Source of the DNA: Candidatus Levyibacteriota bacterium
Lineage (GTDB): Bacteria; Patescibacteria; Microgenomatia; Levybacterales; UBA12049
Reading direction: 5' to 3'
DNA length: 64,000 nt
Assembly (NCBI GenBank): GCA_016182425.1
Contig: JACPGP010000016.1
Span: forward strand, 1 to 64,000
Below the pieces are notes generated by a model, which was not told the DNA's origin, ran no database searches, and saw only the letters and a list, made by a program, of their open reading frames with translations. Below are positions 16,948 to 23,428 of the stretch, in pieces (positions within the stretch are counted from its first letter, which is position 1; every line of letters begins with the position of its first letter). The translations under genes were made by a program, and so were the position numbers.

Positions 16948-17285
16948 AACGAGGCGAGATTTGGATAATAAATCTTGAACCAGGTTTTGGCCGAGAAATC
17001 CACAAAAAAAGACCCGCGCTTATCCTATCAGAAAACTCCATTCACACAAACAGCGACCATGTTATTATTATTCCCGCAAGTTCTCTTGTTCCAAAGCTAA
17101 TAGGAATAGAAATGGTGTCTATTGGTAAAAAAGAGGGATTAGATAAGGCATCTGTTTTATTGCCTCTCTACATACGTAGTGTCGATCAAGAACGACTAAT
17201 AAAAAAGGCTGGTAGAATATCTAAAGTAAAACTAAAAGAAATCGAAGAGGCAGTAAAAATTGTTCTGGATTTAAAACATGAGTAA
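16944..17285 (+). CDS. mazF: MazF/PemK-family endoribonuclease toxin
   Basis: 113 aa from ATG 16944 (ATGA overlap, GAGGG upstream). N-terminus MKRGEIWIINLEPGFGREIHKKRPALILS contains the family RGEIW and RPALIL segments that build the active site; the second half has VLLPLYIRSVDQERL matching the family QIRTIDKxRL. Family activity: sequence-specific mRNA cleavage. Only 3 bases separate its stop from smpB, so the toxin, antitoxin and trans-translation factor are probably on one transcript. Confidence 0.9.
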   Translation: MKRGEIWIINLEPGFGREIHKKRPALILSENSIHTNSDHVIIIPASSLVPKLIGIEMVSIGKKEGLDKASVLLPLYIRSVDQERLIKKAGRISKVKLKEIEEAVKIVLDLKHE

Positions 17286-17288
17286 GCA

Positions 17289-17729
17289 ATGAAAATTAGT
17301 AATAGAAGAGCATTTTACGATTACCAAATTTTTGAGCGGTTTGAGGCAGGCGTTAACCTGTTAGGATCCGAGGTAAAAGCAATAAGAGGCGGTCACGCCG
17401 ATTTAAGCGGCTCGCACGTTCGAATTATCGGCTCCGAAGCCTACCTTGTCAATGCCAAAATTTTTCCCTACAAGTACGCCAGGCCAGAAAATTATGACGA
17501 AAGGCGTACTCGAAAGCTGCTTTTACATAAAAAAGAAATTATTACCCTCAAGTCAAAAATAGAGGGGCAAAATTTAACCATTGTTCCCCTTTCTTTGTAC
17601 ACCAGCAGCCACTTTATTAAGCTCGAACTAGCCTTAGGAAAGGGTAAAAAGAAGTACGAGAAAAAAGAAGCTAAAAAGCAAAAAGATCTGGAGCGAGAAA
17701 TAGCCTCAGAACTCGCTACAGGGGAGTAA
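17289..17729 (+). CDS. smpB: SsrA-binding protein SmpB
   Basis: 146 aa. Family motifs: NRRAFYDYQIFERFEAGVNLLGSEVKAIR, then GGHADLSGSHVRI, the YARPENYDERRTRKLLLHKKEI segment, and a Lys-rich tail that is unstructured until it enters the decoding centre. It carries tmRNA to stalled ribosomes. The tmRNA gene lies immediately downstream on the other strand, so the two partners are convergent neighbours. Upstream is mazF, 3 bases away. Confidence 0.96.
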   Translation: MKISNRRAFYDYQIFERFEAGVNLLGSEVKAIRGGHADLSGSHVRIIGSEAYLVNAKIFPYKYARPENYDERRTRKLLLHKKEIITLKSKIEGQNLTIVPLSLYTSSHFIKLELALGKGKKKYEKKEAKKQKDLEREIASELATGE

Positions 17730-17736
17730 ATTTTTG

Positions 17737-18108
17737 TGGAGATGTCCGAGAATGACTCGGAGTCCAAGAACTAGATTAAAAAACTTCTACAAGCATAGTC
17801 GATTTTTAAGAGTCACTTTATTCTTTGCCAATCGACAGGTATGAATAAAATCAAGGTTTAATAAATAAAATAAGGACAAAAACCAATCTTCCTTACCATT
17901 TCTCAACTGTATTTTTGCTCATACCATCCCGTTGAGAAAGAGGATATGAACAGGCTTAGTTAAGGTATGCTCTTTGAGGAGCATACGCATAAGCTAGACC
18001 GCTAAAGGGGTTAACCTTAGCATTTATATTTGATTCTGTTTTACGACTAGTTATCAAAGTCGGCTTGCAGCTTTTTAACGTGCATTCTTGTCGATGCAAT
18101 GCATCCCC
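17737..18108 (-). ncRNA. ssrA: Transfer-messenger RNA (tmRNA)
   Basis: Minus strand, about 372 nt. The 5' end GGGGATG pairs with CATCTCC at the 3' end (7 bp, one G-U) to form the acceptor stem; no CCA is encoded. A T-stem TCCGA/TCGGA encloses a 7-base loop (GTCATTC) that differs from the usual TTCRANT. The region 5' of the tag (TTAAAAAGCTGCAAGCCG... then CTAGTC at 18045-18050) matches the order seen in Escherichia coli tmRNA (AAAAAGCCGC, then TAGTC). The tag frame is uncertain: reading CGT-AAA-ACA onward gives a 29-residue frame with GLAYAYA in the middle, while the E. coli-like phase stops after VKQNQI. A hairpin GTATGCTC/GAGCATAC follows. Confidence 0.85.
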
Positions 18109-18118
18109 AAGTAAAAGT

Positions 18119-18148
18119 ATTATAATCCAAAAGCAAATAAAAAGTCAA
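18119..18148 (-). promoter_or_regulatory. tmRNA promoter
   Basis: Minus strand: TTGACT, 18-base spacer, TATAAT, then 10 bases to the first G of tmRNA. A second TTGACT overlaps 5 bases upstream. It sits just after the comF stop. Confidence 0.7.
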
Positions 18149-18155
18149 GTCAAGG

Positions 18156-18779
18156 CTAATCCCTCGCCAGAGCAAGACCCCAGACGCGCTTTACTCCGGC
18201 TTTTTTGAGTACCCTAGTAGCCTCAAGCATGGTTGCGCCTGTGGTAAGAATATCGTCAACCAGTACGATATTTGTAAATTGAGACATTAAGGCATTGGAA
18301 ACGACTTCAAAGGCGCCAGCAACGTTTTTCTTTCGCTCCTCCTTTTTTAAACCAAATTGTGAAGATGTTTTCTTGATACGCTTTAGCAAGTCGACGTGAG
18401 ATAAATCTAATCTCTTTGCTAGATCTTCTGCCAGAATCTGGGCATGATTATATCCTCTCTTTTGTAATTTAGATTTATGAAGAGGAATGGGCACTAAAAT
18501 AGGATTTGTCTCTAAAATCTTCATGAATTCCTCTTGCTGAATTAAACTCTCATAAAACAACTCTCCTAAAACTGTCCGAAGGTCGGAAAGGTACGGCTTA
18601 TACTTAAACTGAAAGATAAGCTTCCTAACCACACCTTTGTAAGCAATAGCAGAAAAAAATCCCTCCTTTGTATTTTGTTCGCTGAACGAAATATAGGAAA
18701 AGCAATTGGCACAAAGATACGACCCTGGCTTTTTACAGTTTACGCAGTATTTGGGGAAGATAAAATCAAGAACTCCCAC
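18156..18779 (-). CDS. comFC: ComF-family phosphoribosyltransferase-like protein
   Basis: 207 aa, GTG start. N-terminal zinc ribbon (CVNCKKPGSYLCANC, four Cys, about residues 12-26), conserved VPIPLHKSKLQKRGYNHAQILAEDL, a TSSQFGLKKEERKKNVAGAF segment, and the PRPP-type loop VLVDDILTTGATMLEAT. Family role is in DNA uptake and recombination; in this lineage a competence role is plausible. TACACT ends 6 bases before the GTG, with no clear -35 because a tRNA lies there. Confidence 0.92.
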   Translation of the reverse strand: MGVLDFIFPKYCVNCKKPGSYLCANCFSYISFSEQNTKEGFFSAIAYKGVVRKLIFQFKYKPYLSDLRTVLGELFYESLIQQEEFMKILETNPILVPIPLHKSKLQKRGYNHAQILAEDLAKRLDLSHVDLLKRIKKTSSQFGLKKEERKKNVAGAFEVVSNALMSQFTNIVLVDDILTTGATMLEATRVLKKAGVKRVWGLALARD

Positions 18780-18803
18780 ATAAATAGTGTAGCAAAAAGA
18801 GGG

Positions 18804-18889
18804 CGGAGAGGGTGGGATTCGAACCCACGTGAGCTTGCGCCCAATTGGTTTTCAAGACCAACGCCGTACGACCACTTGGCTACCTCTCC
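18804..18889 (-). tRNA. tRNA-Ser(UGA)
   Basis: Minus strand. GGAGAGG pairs with CCTCTCC; long variable arm typical of serine tRNA; anticodon TGA in the loop of TTGGTCTTGAAAACCAA; T-loop GGGTTCGAATCCC. CCA not encoded. Confidence 0.95.
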
Positions 18890-18932
18890 AAGTGTTCCAA
18901 GTATAACAAATTGAGGCTAACACTACAAGAAA

Positions 18933-19358
18933 TTACAGCGAAGATAGCATCAAAACTTTTAGCTCTTTAACTACTTTAGTTTTCCGATCATTTGTGATAA
19001 AAACTTCAGCTTTTTCTTGAATAGCTGTTGCCAATTGAATAGCATCTGGCGTCCGAAATCCATATATTCTACGAATCTTTGCCGCTCCAACTGCAATTTT
19101 TTGATCTATATCAAGAATTGTTAGGTTAGGAATTGTAAGTACCTTTTTTACTATATCTTTGGCTGCTTGATCAGAAAGTTTTTTTGAAGAAAGCATCTCA
19201 ATAAGGGTTGTGATGCTGGTTATTGCTCGTAACTCATTTTCAGCTAAGGCGTCAAAAATCAATTTCGAAGCTGTTCCAAACTGTGAACTCTCATTAAAAT
19301 AATAAATAAAAATATTGCTATCTAAAGCTACTTTTTTTAGATTACTTATCCCACTCAT
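18933..19358 (-). CDS. PIN-domain toxin (VapC-like)
   Basis: 141 aa. Acidic PIN residues appear in ALDSNIFIYYF (Asp), TLIEML (Glu), and RTPDAIQLATA (Asp), with a terminal VFITND. Family activity is Mg-dependent RNase, often on tRNA or rRNA. Its start lies 17 bases inside the AbrB-like antitoxin gene. The module sits between two serine tRNA genes. Confidence 0.88.
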   Translation of the reverse strand: MSGISNLKKVALDSNIFIYYFNESSQFGTASKLIFDALAENELRAITSITTLIEMLSSKKLSDQAAKDIVKKVLTIPNLTILDIDQKIAVGAAKIRRIYGFRTPDAIQLATAIQEKAEVFITNDRKTKVVKELKVLMLSSL

Positions 19359-19584
19359 CTCTCATTTTTTCAACCTCTGCGATTGGATCTATTCCCTTCC
19401 AATATTTTTTAAGAGCGCCGTAATTCTCATCAGACCAGTTTTGTTTGCTTACTTTTACTTCAAGCGTTTCCTCATCTATTGGATATACATGAACCTTATT
19501 TCCCGGCCTAATGGCCTTTAATTTTTTACGCACCTCTTTAGGAAGAACAATTTGATATTTTGACCCAATAGTTACTTGCTGCAT
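19342..19584 (-). CDS. AbrB/MazE-type antitoxin
   Basis: 80 aa. The swapped-hairpin DNA-binding core QQVTIGSKYQIVLPKEVRKKL is followed by RPGNKVHVYPIDEETLEV; the C-terminal 30 residues (Trp/Tyr/Glu-rich) should neutralise the PIN toxin. Expected to bind its own promoter, where a 7-bp inverted repeat is found. Confidence 0.88.
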   Translation of the reverse strand: MQQVTIGSKYQIVLPKEVRKKLKAIRPGNKVHVYPIDEETLEVKVSKQNWSDENYGALKKYWKGIDPIAEVEKMRDEWDK

Positions 19585-19585
19585 G

Positions 19586-19644
19586 GTATGACGATTTTAC
19601 TATTTTTTGTCATACTTGTCAAGTGGACAAAAAATCTCTATAAT
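19586..19644. promoter_or_regulatory. Divergent promoters sharing a -35 box, with antitoxin operator
   Basis: Minus: TTGACA (19617-19622), 17 bases, TAAAAT (19594-19599), antitoxin ATG at 19584. Plus: TTGTCA (19616-19621), 17 bases, TATAAT (19639-19644), tRNA-Ser at 19654. The -35 boxes overlap by five bases. Inverted repeat GTATGAC (19586-19592) and GTCATAC (19609-19615) flanks the minus -10. Confidence 0.75.
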
Positions 19645-19653
19645 ACCTTTTAG

Positions 19654-19737
19654 GGAGGGTGACTCAGACGGTAACGAGAATGGTTTGCTAAACCATGACC
19701 CGTAAGGGTCCAGTGGGTTCGACTCCCACACCCTCCG
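19654..19737 (+). tRNA. tRNA-Ser(GCU)
   Basis: GGAGGGT pairs with ACCCTCC; anticodon GCT in GGTTTGCTAAACC; variable arm GACCCGTAAGGGTC; T-loop GTGGGTTCGACTCCCAC. CCA not encoded. Own promoter 10 bases upstream. Confidence 0.95.
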
Positions 19738-19740
19738 CAG

Positions 19741-21990
19741 CTAGCTCCCAAAAAATGAGCCGAAGAAACGTTTTATTCTTCCCCACAGAGTAGGTTTTGC
19801 AGTTGCCGTTTCGCTACGACTTATTTGTTGCTCGCGCTGGGTTCTTTCAGTTTCGGTAGAATGATGTACAGCGGCATCACGCCCATACAAATTGTTTTCT
19901 GCTTGCTGTTTTTGTATCTGTTCTTCTTTGGGAGTTTCGCTGGTCTTCGGAAATATTTGTGGCGCTACCTCCCGGATCCATTCATTCTTTACCATCTGAC
20001 ATGTTTCGGCAATAGTAAGAACCGGCCTATCTCTTCTCCCCCTAACAGCAATTGTATCTGCTACAACATACTGATGGTTTTTTCCTAAAAGAGCAGAACG
20101 GTTGCCGATTTTAATACCACGAATAGGCCCATACTCCATTGCATACTCACCTCTACCCGTATGTTTTAGTAACCGATCAACAAATCCTGCAATAACACAT
20201 TTTTGTATTTCTACCAGAAGCTCATTATTAGCAACATCAAAAACAACATCTCTTTCTTCTATACCAAAGCTTTGGGCACCTTCTTCATCTATAAAATCAT
20301 TTTTGGTCTGCTCTACTTCTTTTAAGACGCTGTAGTTAAGTCCATTACTTTTACACCAGTCTACTGCTCTGTCTCTATTTTGCACATACCCATTCCAGAC
20401 GCGAAGCAATGTTATATAATCTGAATCTCTTGATAAAAACTGTGCATATTTCTGGTCAAAGCGGGATGTACGGGGATTAAAATCAAAAACCGATCTTTGA
20501 CTACTCAAAAAACCCACAAGCACAGAAACGGCATTCGTTGTTTTTCTTTTTTTTGCCTCAACAAGCATACGGGCGTAATGCGGATCAACAGGTAATTCTG
20601 CCATTTCTTTCCCCATATCTGTTATTGCGCCTCCAGCATCAAGCGCACCTAGTTTTTTCAGTGTATTTACTGCAGTATCTAAACGATCCTTTCCAGGATG
20701 ATCGGGGTAATCAAATTCATACACATTGTCAATACCAATATTTTTAATGCGAAGAACAAGTGAGGTAAGATCAACATGAAAAACTTCAGCTTCTGGAAAA
20801 TCAGCCCTTGCCTCAGCTTGCGCCTTAGTGAACAAATACCAGCCATCTCCCGGCGCAACTCTGCCGGCACGCCCGGCACGCTGGCGCCAATCTGCCTTTG
20901 TGTGTTCTGTAAGCCGCAGTGATGTTAACCCTGTTCTGTCATCATATCTACTAACTTTCTCCCATCCCGAATCAATAACATGCTTTAGATTCTGAAACGT
21001 TGCTGATTCTTGGCCAACATTAGTCGATATAAAAACCACTCGGTCTTCATCGGTAATTCTCTCCATTTCCTGTTTCTGCTTGTTATCTCTTGTTCCTCCT
21101 GTTAGGGTAATAACTTTTATCTTTTCTTTATCTGGTACGTCTTCCTTCATACGCAACTCTTCCTGAAAACTTCTTGCTGTCGCAGCAATATCAGACCTTC
21201 CAGGCATAAAAATAAGAATATTTCCGTCTTTTGTCGTATCAGCAAGAATATCTGCCGCAACTCTTGCTGCTTCTTTTGGTGCTTCTTCATAGGGAATTTC
21301 TTTTTCGGCAAAGTGATCGGTAATTGAGTGCATCCTTCCTTCAACATTATGAACCACTGCCTTTGGAAAATATTGTCTTAACTTCTTTTCATCTACTGTA
21401 CCTGATGCAAGAACAAACTTAATTGGCTTCATGCGTTTTTGTCTTCGTAATTCCTGCACTTTCTTAAAAAGCGCAAGCGTAAGTTGGCCATCAGTGCTTT
21501 CTTTATGCGCTTCATCAAACAGTATTGCTATATTTTCTTTGCTATATTCCTCAAGAAGGGTGCCATTTTTTATTCCTTCCTGCAACATGTTGAGGAGCGA
21601 CCCGGTAACCATAAAATCAATCTTTGTGGTGGGAGAAACAGTATTTGTACCCTTGTATCTTTTCCCAACGTTTTCTTTACCAATCTGAAGACCAACAAAG
21701 TCTGTCAGGCTATCAACGGCAAATCTGCGCGGTTGAGTTACCAATACTTTTGCAGACATACGACCATTGTTAGATACAACATCATAGATAAATTGAGGAA
21801 GCACCGTACTTTTTCCCGAACCTGTTTGCCCAATAACAATAATTTCATCGTGTTCATAAAGTGAATTTTTAATATCACTTTCTACCCGATGCATTGGGGT
21901 ATCCTCTACCAAAGGCGTCTGTCTTGTTGTAGTAAGTTCTCGTCTTGGTTCACTTCCAACGCGTGTTCCGGCTTCTATTGCAGCTGGCAT
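19741..21990 (-). CDS. DEAH-box RNA helicase, HrpA/HrpB-like
   Basis: 749 aa. Motif I GQTGSGKST at 54-62, Ia TQPRRFAVDSL, II DEAH (LFDEAHKES), III SGT, V STNVGQESATFQNLKHVIDSG, and VI QRAGRAGR, followed by ratchet/winged-helix regions (MGKEMAELPVDPHYARML). HrpA proteins are far longer (about 1300 aa) and HrpB slightly longer, so this is a compact member lacking the usual C-terminal extension; the last 60 residues are low-complexity and end with RIKRFFGSFFGS, possibly membrane-seeking. Role in RNA processing inferred. The gene ends 3 bases from the convergent tRNA-Ser. Confidence 0.87.
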   Translation of the reverse strand: MPAAIEAGTRVGSEPRRELTTTRQTPLVEDTPMHRVESDIKNSLYEHDEIIVIGQTGSGKSTVLPQFIYDVVSNNGRMSAKVLVTQPRRFAVDSLTDFVGLQIGKENVGKRYKGTNTVSPTTKIDFMVTGSLLNMLQEGIKNGTLLEEYSKENIAILFDEAHKESTDGQLTLALFKKVQELRRQKRMKPIKFVLASGTVDEKKLRQYFPKAVVHNVEGRMHSITDHFAEKEIPYEEAPKEAARVAADILADTTKDGNILIFMPGRSDIAATARSFQEELRMKEDVPDKEKIKVITLTGGTRDNKQKQEMERITDEDRVVFISTNVGQESATFQNLKHVIDSGWEKVSRYDDRTGLTSLRLTEHTKADWRQRAGRAGRVAPGDGWYLFTKAQAEARADFPEAEVFHVDLTSLVLRIKNIGIDNVYEFDYPDHPGKDRLDTAVNTLKKLGALDAGGAITDMGKEMAELPVDPHYARMLVEAKKRKTTNAVSVLVGFLSSQRSVFDFNPRTSRFDQKYAQFLSRDSDYITLLRVWNGYVQNRDRAVDWCKSNGLNYSVLKEVEQTKNDFIDEEGAQSFGIEERDVVFDVANNELLVEIQKCVIAGFVDRLLKHTGRGEYAMEYGPIRGIKIGNRSALLGKNHQYVVADTIAVRGRRDRPVLTIAETCQMVKNEWIREVAPQIFPKTSETPKEEQIQKQQAENNLYGRDAAVHHSTETERTQREQQISRSETATAKPTLWGRIKRFFGSFFGS

Positions 21991-22010
21991 GGTATATATT
22001 ATACTCTAGC

Positions 22011-22040
22011 TTGACTAGAGAAGAGTAATTCAGTTAGGAT
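22011..22040 (+). promoter_or_regulatory. Leaderless promoter of 22047 gene
   Basis: TTGACT, 18-base spacer, TAGGAT, then ATG after 6 bases. A minus-strand TATAAT 7 bases before the helicase ATG is adjacent, so promoters diverge. Confidence 0.65.
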
Positions 22041-22046
22041 AAAAGT

Positions 22047-22556
22047 ATGGATCAGTCTCCCTTGCACGAGGTAAAAACGCTTCTTTCCTGGAAAGCGCCA
22101 GGCAGGCCGTTTCGAAAGAGAGGAAAAGAATACTATCTAAGCGTTTTTTTAATTACAATTCTTATTGAAGTTATTCTCTTTCTTTTCTCTCAATATATGC
22201 TGATGATTGTTATCCTTTCTTTTGTGGTAATGGCATTTGCTCTAGTTACCGTTCCTCCACACAATTTTCAATACCGCATCAGCACCGAGGGCATTACCAT
22301 TGAAGATCACTTTTATCTTTGGCAAGAACTCTACGATTTCTACTTTAAAAAGCGCGACGGCGTAGAAACATTGTATGTTCGAACACGAGCTTTTCCCGGA
22401 GAAATCATCATAAGCTTAGGGGATGTTAATCGGGAACATCTAAAATCTATCCTTCTACAATTCCTTCCTTATCGGGAAATTATTAAACCCACCTTTATGG
22501 AAAAATCTGCCGACTGGCTCTCGCGCAATTTTCCCCTTGAAAAGCGAACTTCATAG
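22047..22556 (+). CDS. Small membrane protein with PH-like cytosolic domain
   Basis: 169 aa. Cytosolic N-terminus, two adjacent helices (about 30-67), then a beta-rich domain (YRISTEGITIEDHFYLWQELYDFYF... EIIISLGDVNREHLKSILLQFL) that looks like a short PH/YcxB-type fold. Function unknown. Confidence 0.65.
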   Translation: MDQSPLHEVKTLLSWKAPGRPFRKRGKEYYLSVFLITILIEVILFLFSQYMLMIVILSFVVMAFALVTVPPHNFQYRISTEGITIEDHFYLWQELYDFYFKKRDGVETLYVRTRAFPGEIIISLGDVNREHLKSILLQFLPYREIIKPTFMEKSADWLSRNFPLEKRTS

Positions 22557-22560
22557 AGAT

Positions 22561-22589
22561 TTGGTATATCATACATATTCTTGTATAAT
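22561..22589 (+). promoter_or_regulatory. Promoter of tRNA cluster
   Basis: TTGGTA, 17-base spacer, TATAAT (22584-22589), 10 bases before tRNA-Arg(GCG). Confidence 0.65.
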
Positions 22590-22599
22590 AATTGCGATT

Positions 22600-22674
22600 G
22601 CACCCATAGCTCAACGGATAGAGTAGCGGCTTGCGGAGCCGTTGATCCCAGTTCGATTCTGGGTGGGTGCGCCA
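22600..22674 (+). tRNA. tRNA-Arg(GCG)
   Basis: GCACCCA pairs with TGGGTGC; anticodon GCG in GGCTTGCGGAGCC; T-loop CCAGTTCGATTCTGG. This is the only tRNA of the window with an encoded CCA (22672-22674). Confidence 0.94.
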
Positions 22675-22678
22675 AAAA

Positions 22679-22765
22679 GGAGGAGTGCAAGAGAGGCTTA
22701 TTTGGCCGGTCTCGAAAACCGAGCGAGTCGCAAGATTCACAGAGGTTCGAATCCTCTCTCCTCCG
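22679..22765 (+). tRNA. tRNA-Ser(CGA)
   Basis: GGAGGAG pairs with CTCCTCC; anticodon CGA in CGGTCTCGAAAACCG; long variable arm; T-loop AGAGGTTCGAATCCTCT. CCA not encoded. Confidence 0.94.
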
Positions 22766-22771
22766 CAATTA

Positions 22772-22843
22772 GTCCTCGTAGTTCAATGGATAAAACAAAA
22801 GCTTCCGGAGCTTTAGTTGCGGGTTCGACTCCCGCCGAGGACG
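22772..22843 (+). tRNA. tRNA-Arg(CCG)
   Basis: GTCCTCG pairs with CGAGGAC; anticodon CCG in AAAGCTTCCGGAGCTTT; T-loop GCGGGTTCGACTCCCGC. CCA not encoded. The Nudix start codon follows 3 bases later. Confidence 0.94.
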
Positions 22844-22846
22844 CTT

Positions 22847-23278
22847 ATGAAATTTGAGTTTTCAGCTGGTGGCATAGTCCTTCGACAAGCTCAGGATAAA
22901 AAAATTGAGATACTTGTCGCGCAGCACTCGCAGCACCATGGCTGGGTTTTCCCAAAAGGCTTAATTGGTGACAGTGGCAAAAAAGAAACAAAAGAAGAAA
23001 CAGCGGTAAGGGAAGTGCAGGAAGAAACAGGGGTATGGGCAAAAATTATAAAGCCATTAACGCCAATTTCATACTGGTACCAGTTTGAAGGTCAAAAAAT
23101 TAAAAAAACCGTGTATTATTTTATTATGGAGTATGTCTCTGGCGATATAAAAGACCACGACTGGGAAATGGAAAATGTCGAATGGCTGCCAATTGAAGAA
23201 GTTGAAAAAAGGTTGACTTACTCGTCTGATAAACAAGTATGGCAAGAGGCAAAAAAGTTACTAGGAGAGGTCGCATAG
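22847..23278 (+). CDS. Nudix hydrolase
   Basis: 143 aa from ATG 22847 (upstream codons lie in tRNA-Arg). N-terminal FSAGGIVLR, then WVFPKGLI and the Nudix helix ETAVREVQEETGV with its catalytic Glu cluster. Ap4A/MutT-like hydrolysis of nucleoside diphosphate-X compounds is expected. Residues RQAQDKK after GIVL are encoded by a palindromic repeat (22878-22898). The gene sits between tRNAs and its last 15 bases lie inside tRNA-Ser(GGA), so mRNA end and tRNA 5' processing conflict. Confidence 0.92.
   Translation: MKFEFSAGGIVLRQAQDKKIEILVAQHSQHHGWVFPKGLIGDSGKKETKEETAVREVQEETGVWAKIIKPLTPISYWYQFEGQKIKKTVYYFIMEYVSGDIKDHDWEMENVEWLPIEEVEKRLTYSSDKQVWQEAKKLLGEVA
22878..22898. repeat. Palindromic repeat CTTCGACAAGCTCAGG inserted in Nudix gene
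   Basis: The core CCTTCGACAAGCTCAGG is the widespread dispersed bacterial repeat that often contributes peptides such as RQAQDK or ALSLSKG to predicted proteins. Here it is in frame and adds about six residues. Confidence 0.8.
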
Positions 23279-23351
23279 TTGGTCTAGTGCGCAGCTTTGG
23301 AAAAGCTGTATATCCGCAAGGATATCGGGAGTTCGAATCTCCCCCTCTCCG
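23264..23351 (+). tRNA. tRNA-Ser(GGA)
   Basis: GGAGAGG pairs with CCTCTCC; anticodon GGA in CAGCTTTGGAAAAGCTG; variable arm TATCCGCAAGGATA; T-loop GGGAGTTCGAATCTCCC. CCA not encoded. Its first 15 bases also encode the end of the Nudix protein. Confidence 0.95.
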
Positions 23352-23428
23352 CAGCGTAAGAAATTTTTTAAAATTTCAACAAATCTAATAAATGGGTGTT
23401 CCGATGGAAGGTTTGGTAAAATAATTCT

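Noticed and set aside
23360..23377. AT-only inverted repeat GAAATTTT/AAAATTTC as a terminator
   Set aside because: No GC stem and no following T-run; unlikely to terminate transcription.
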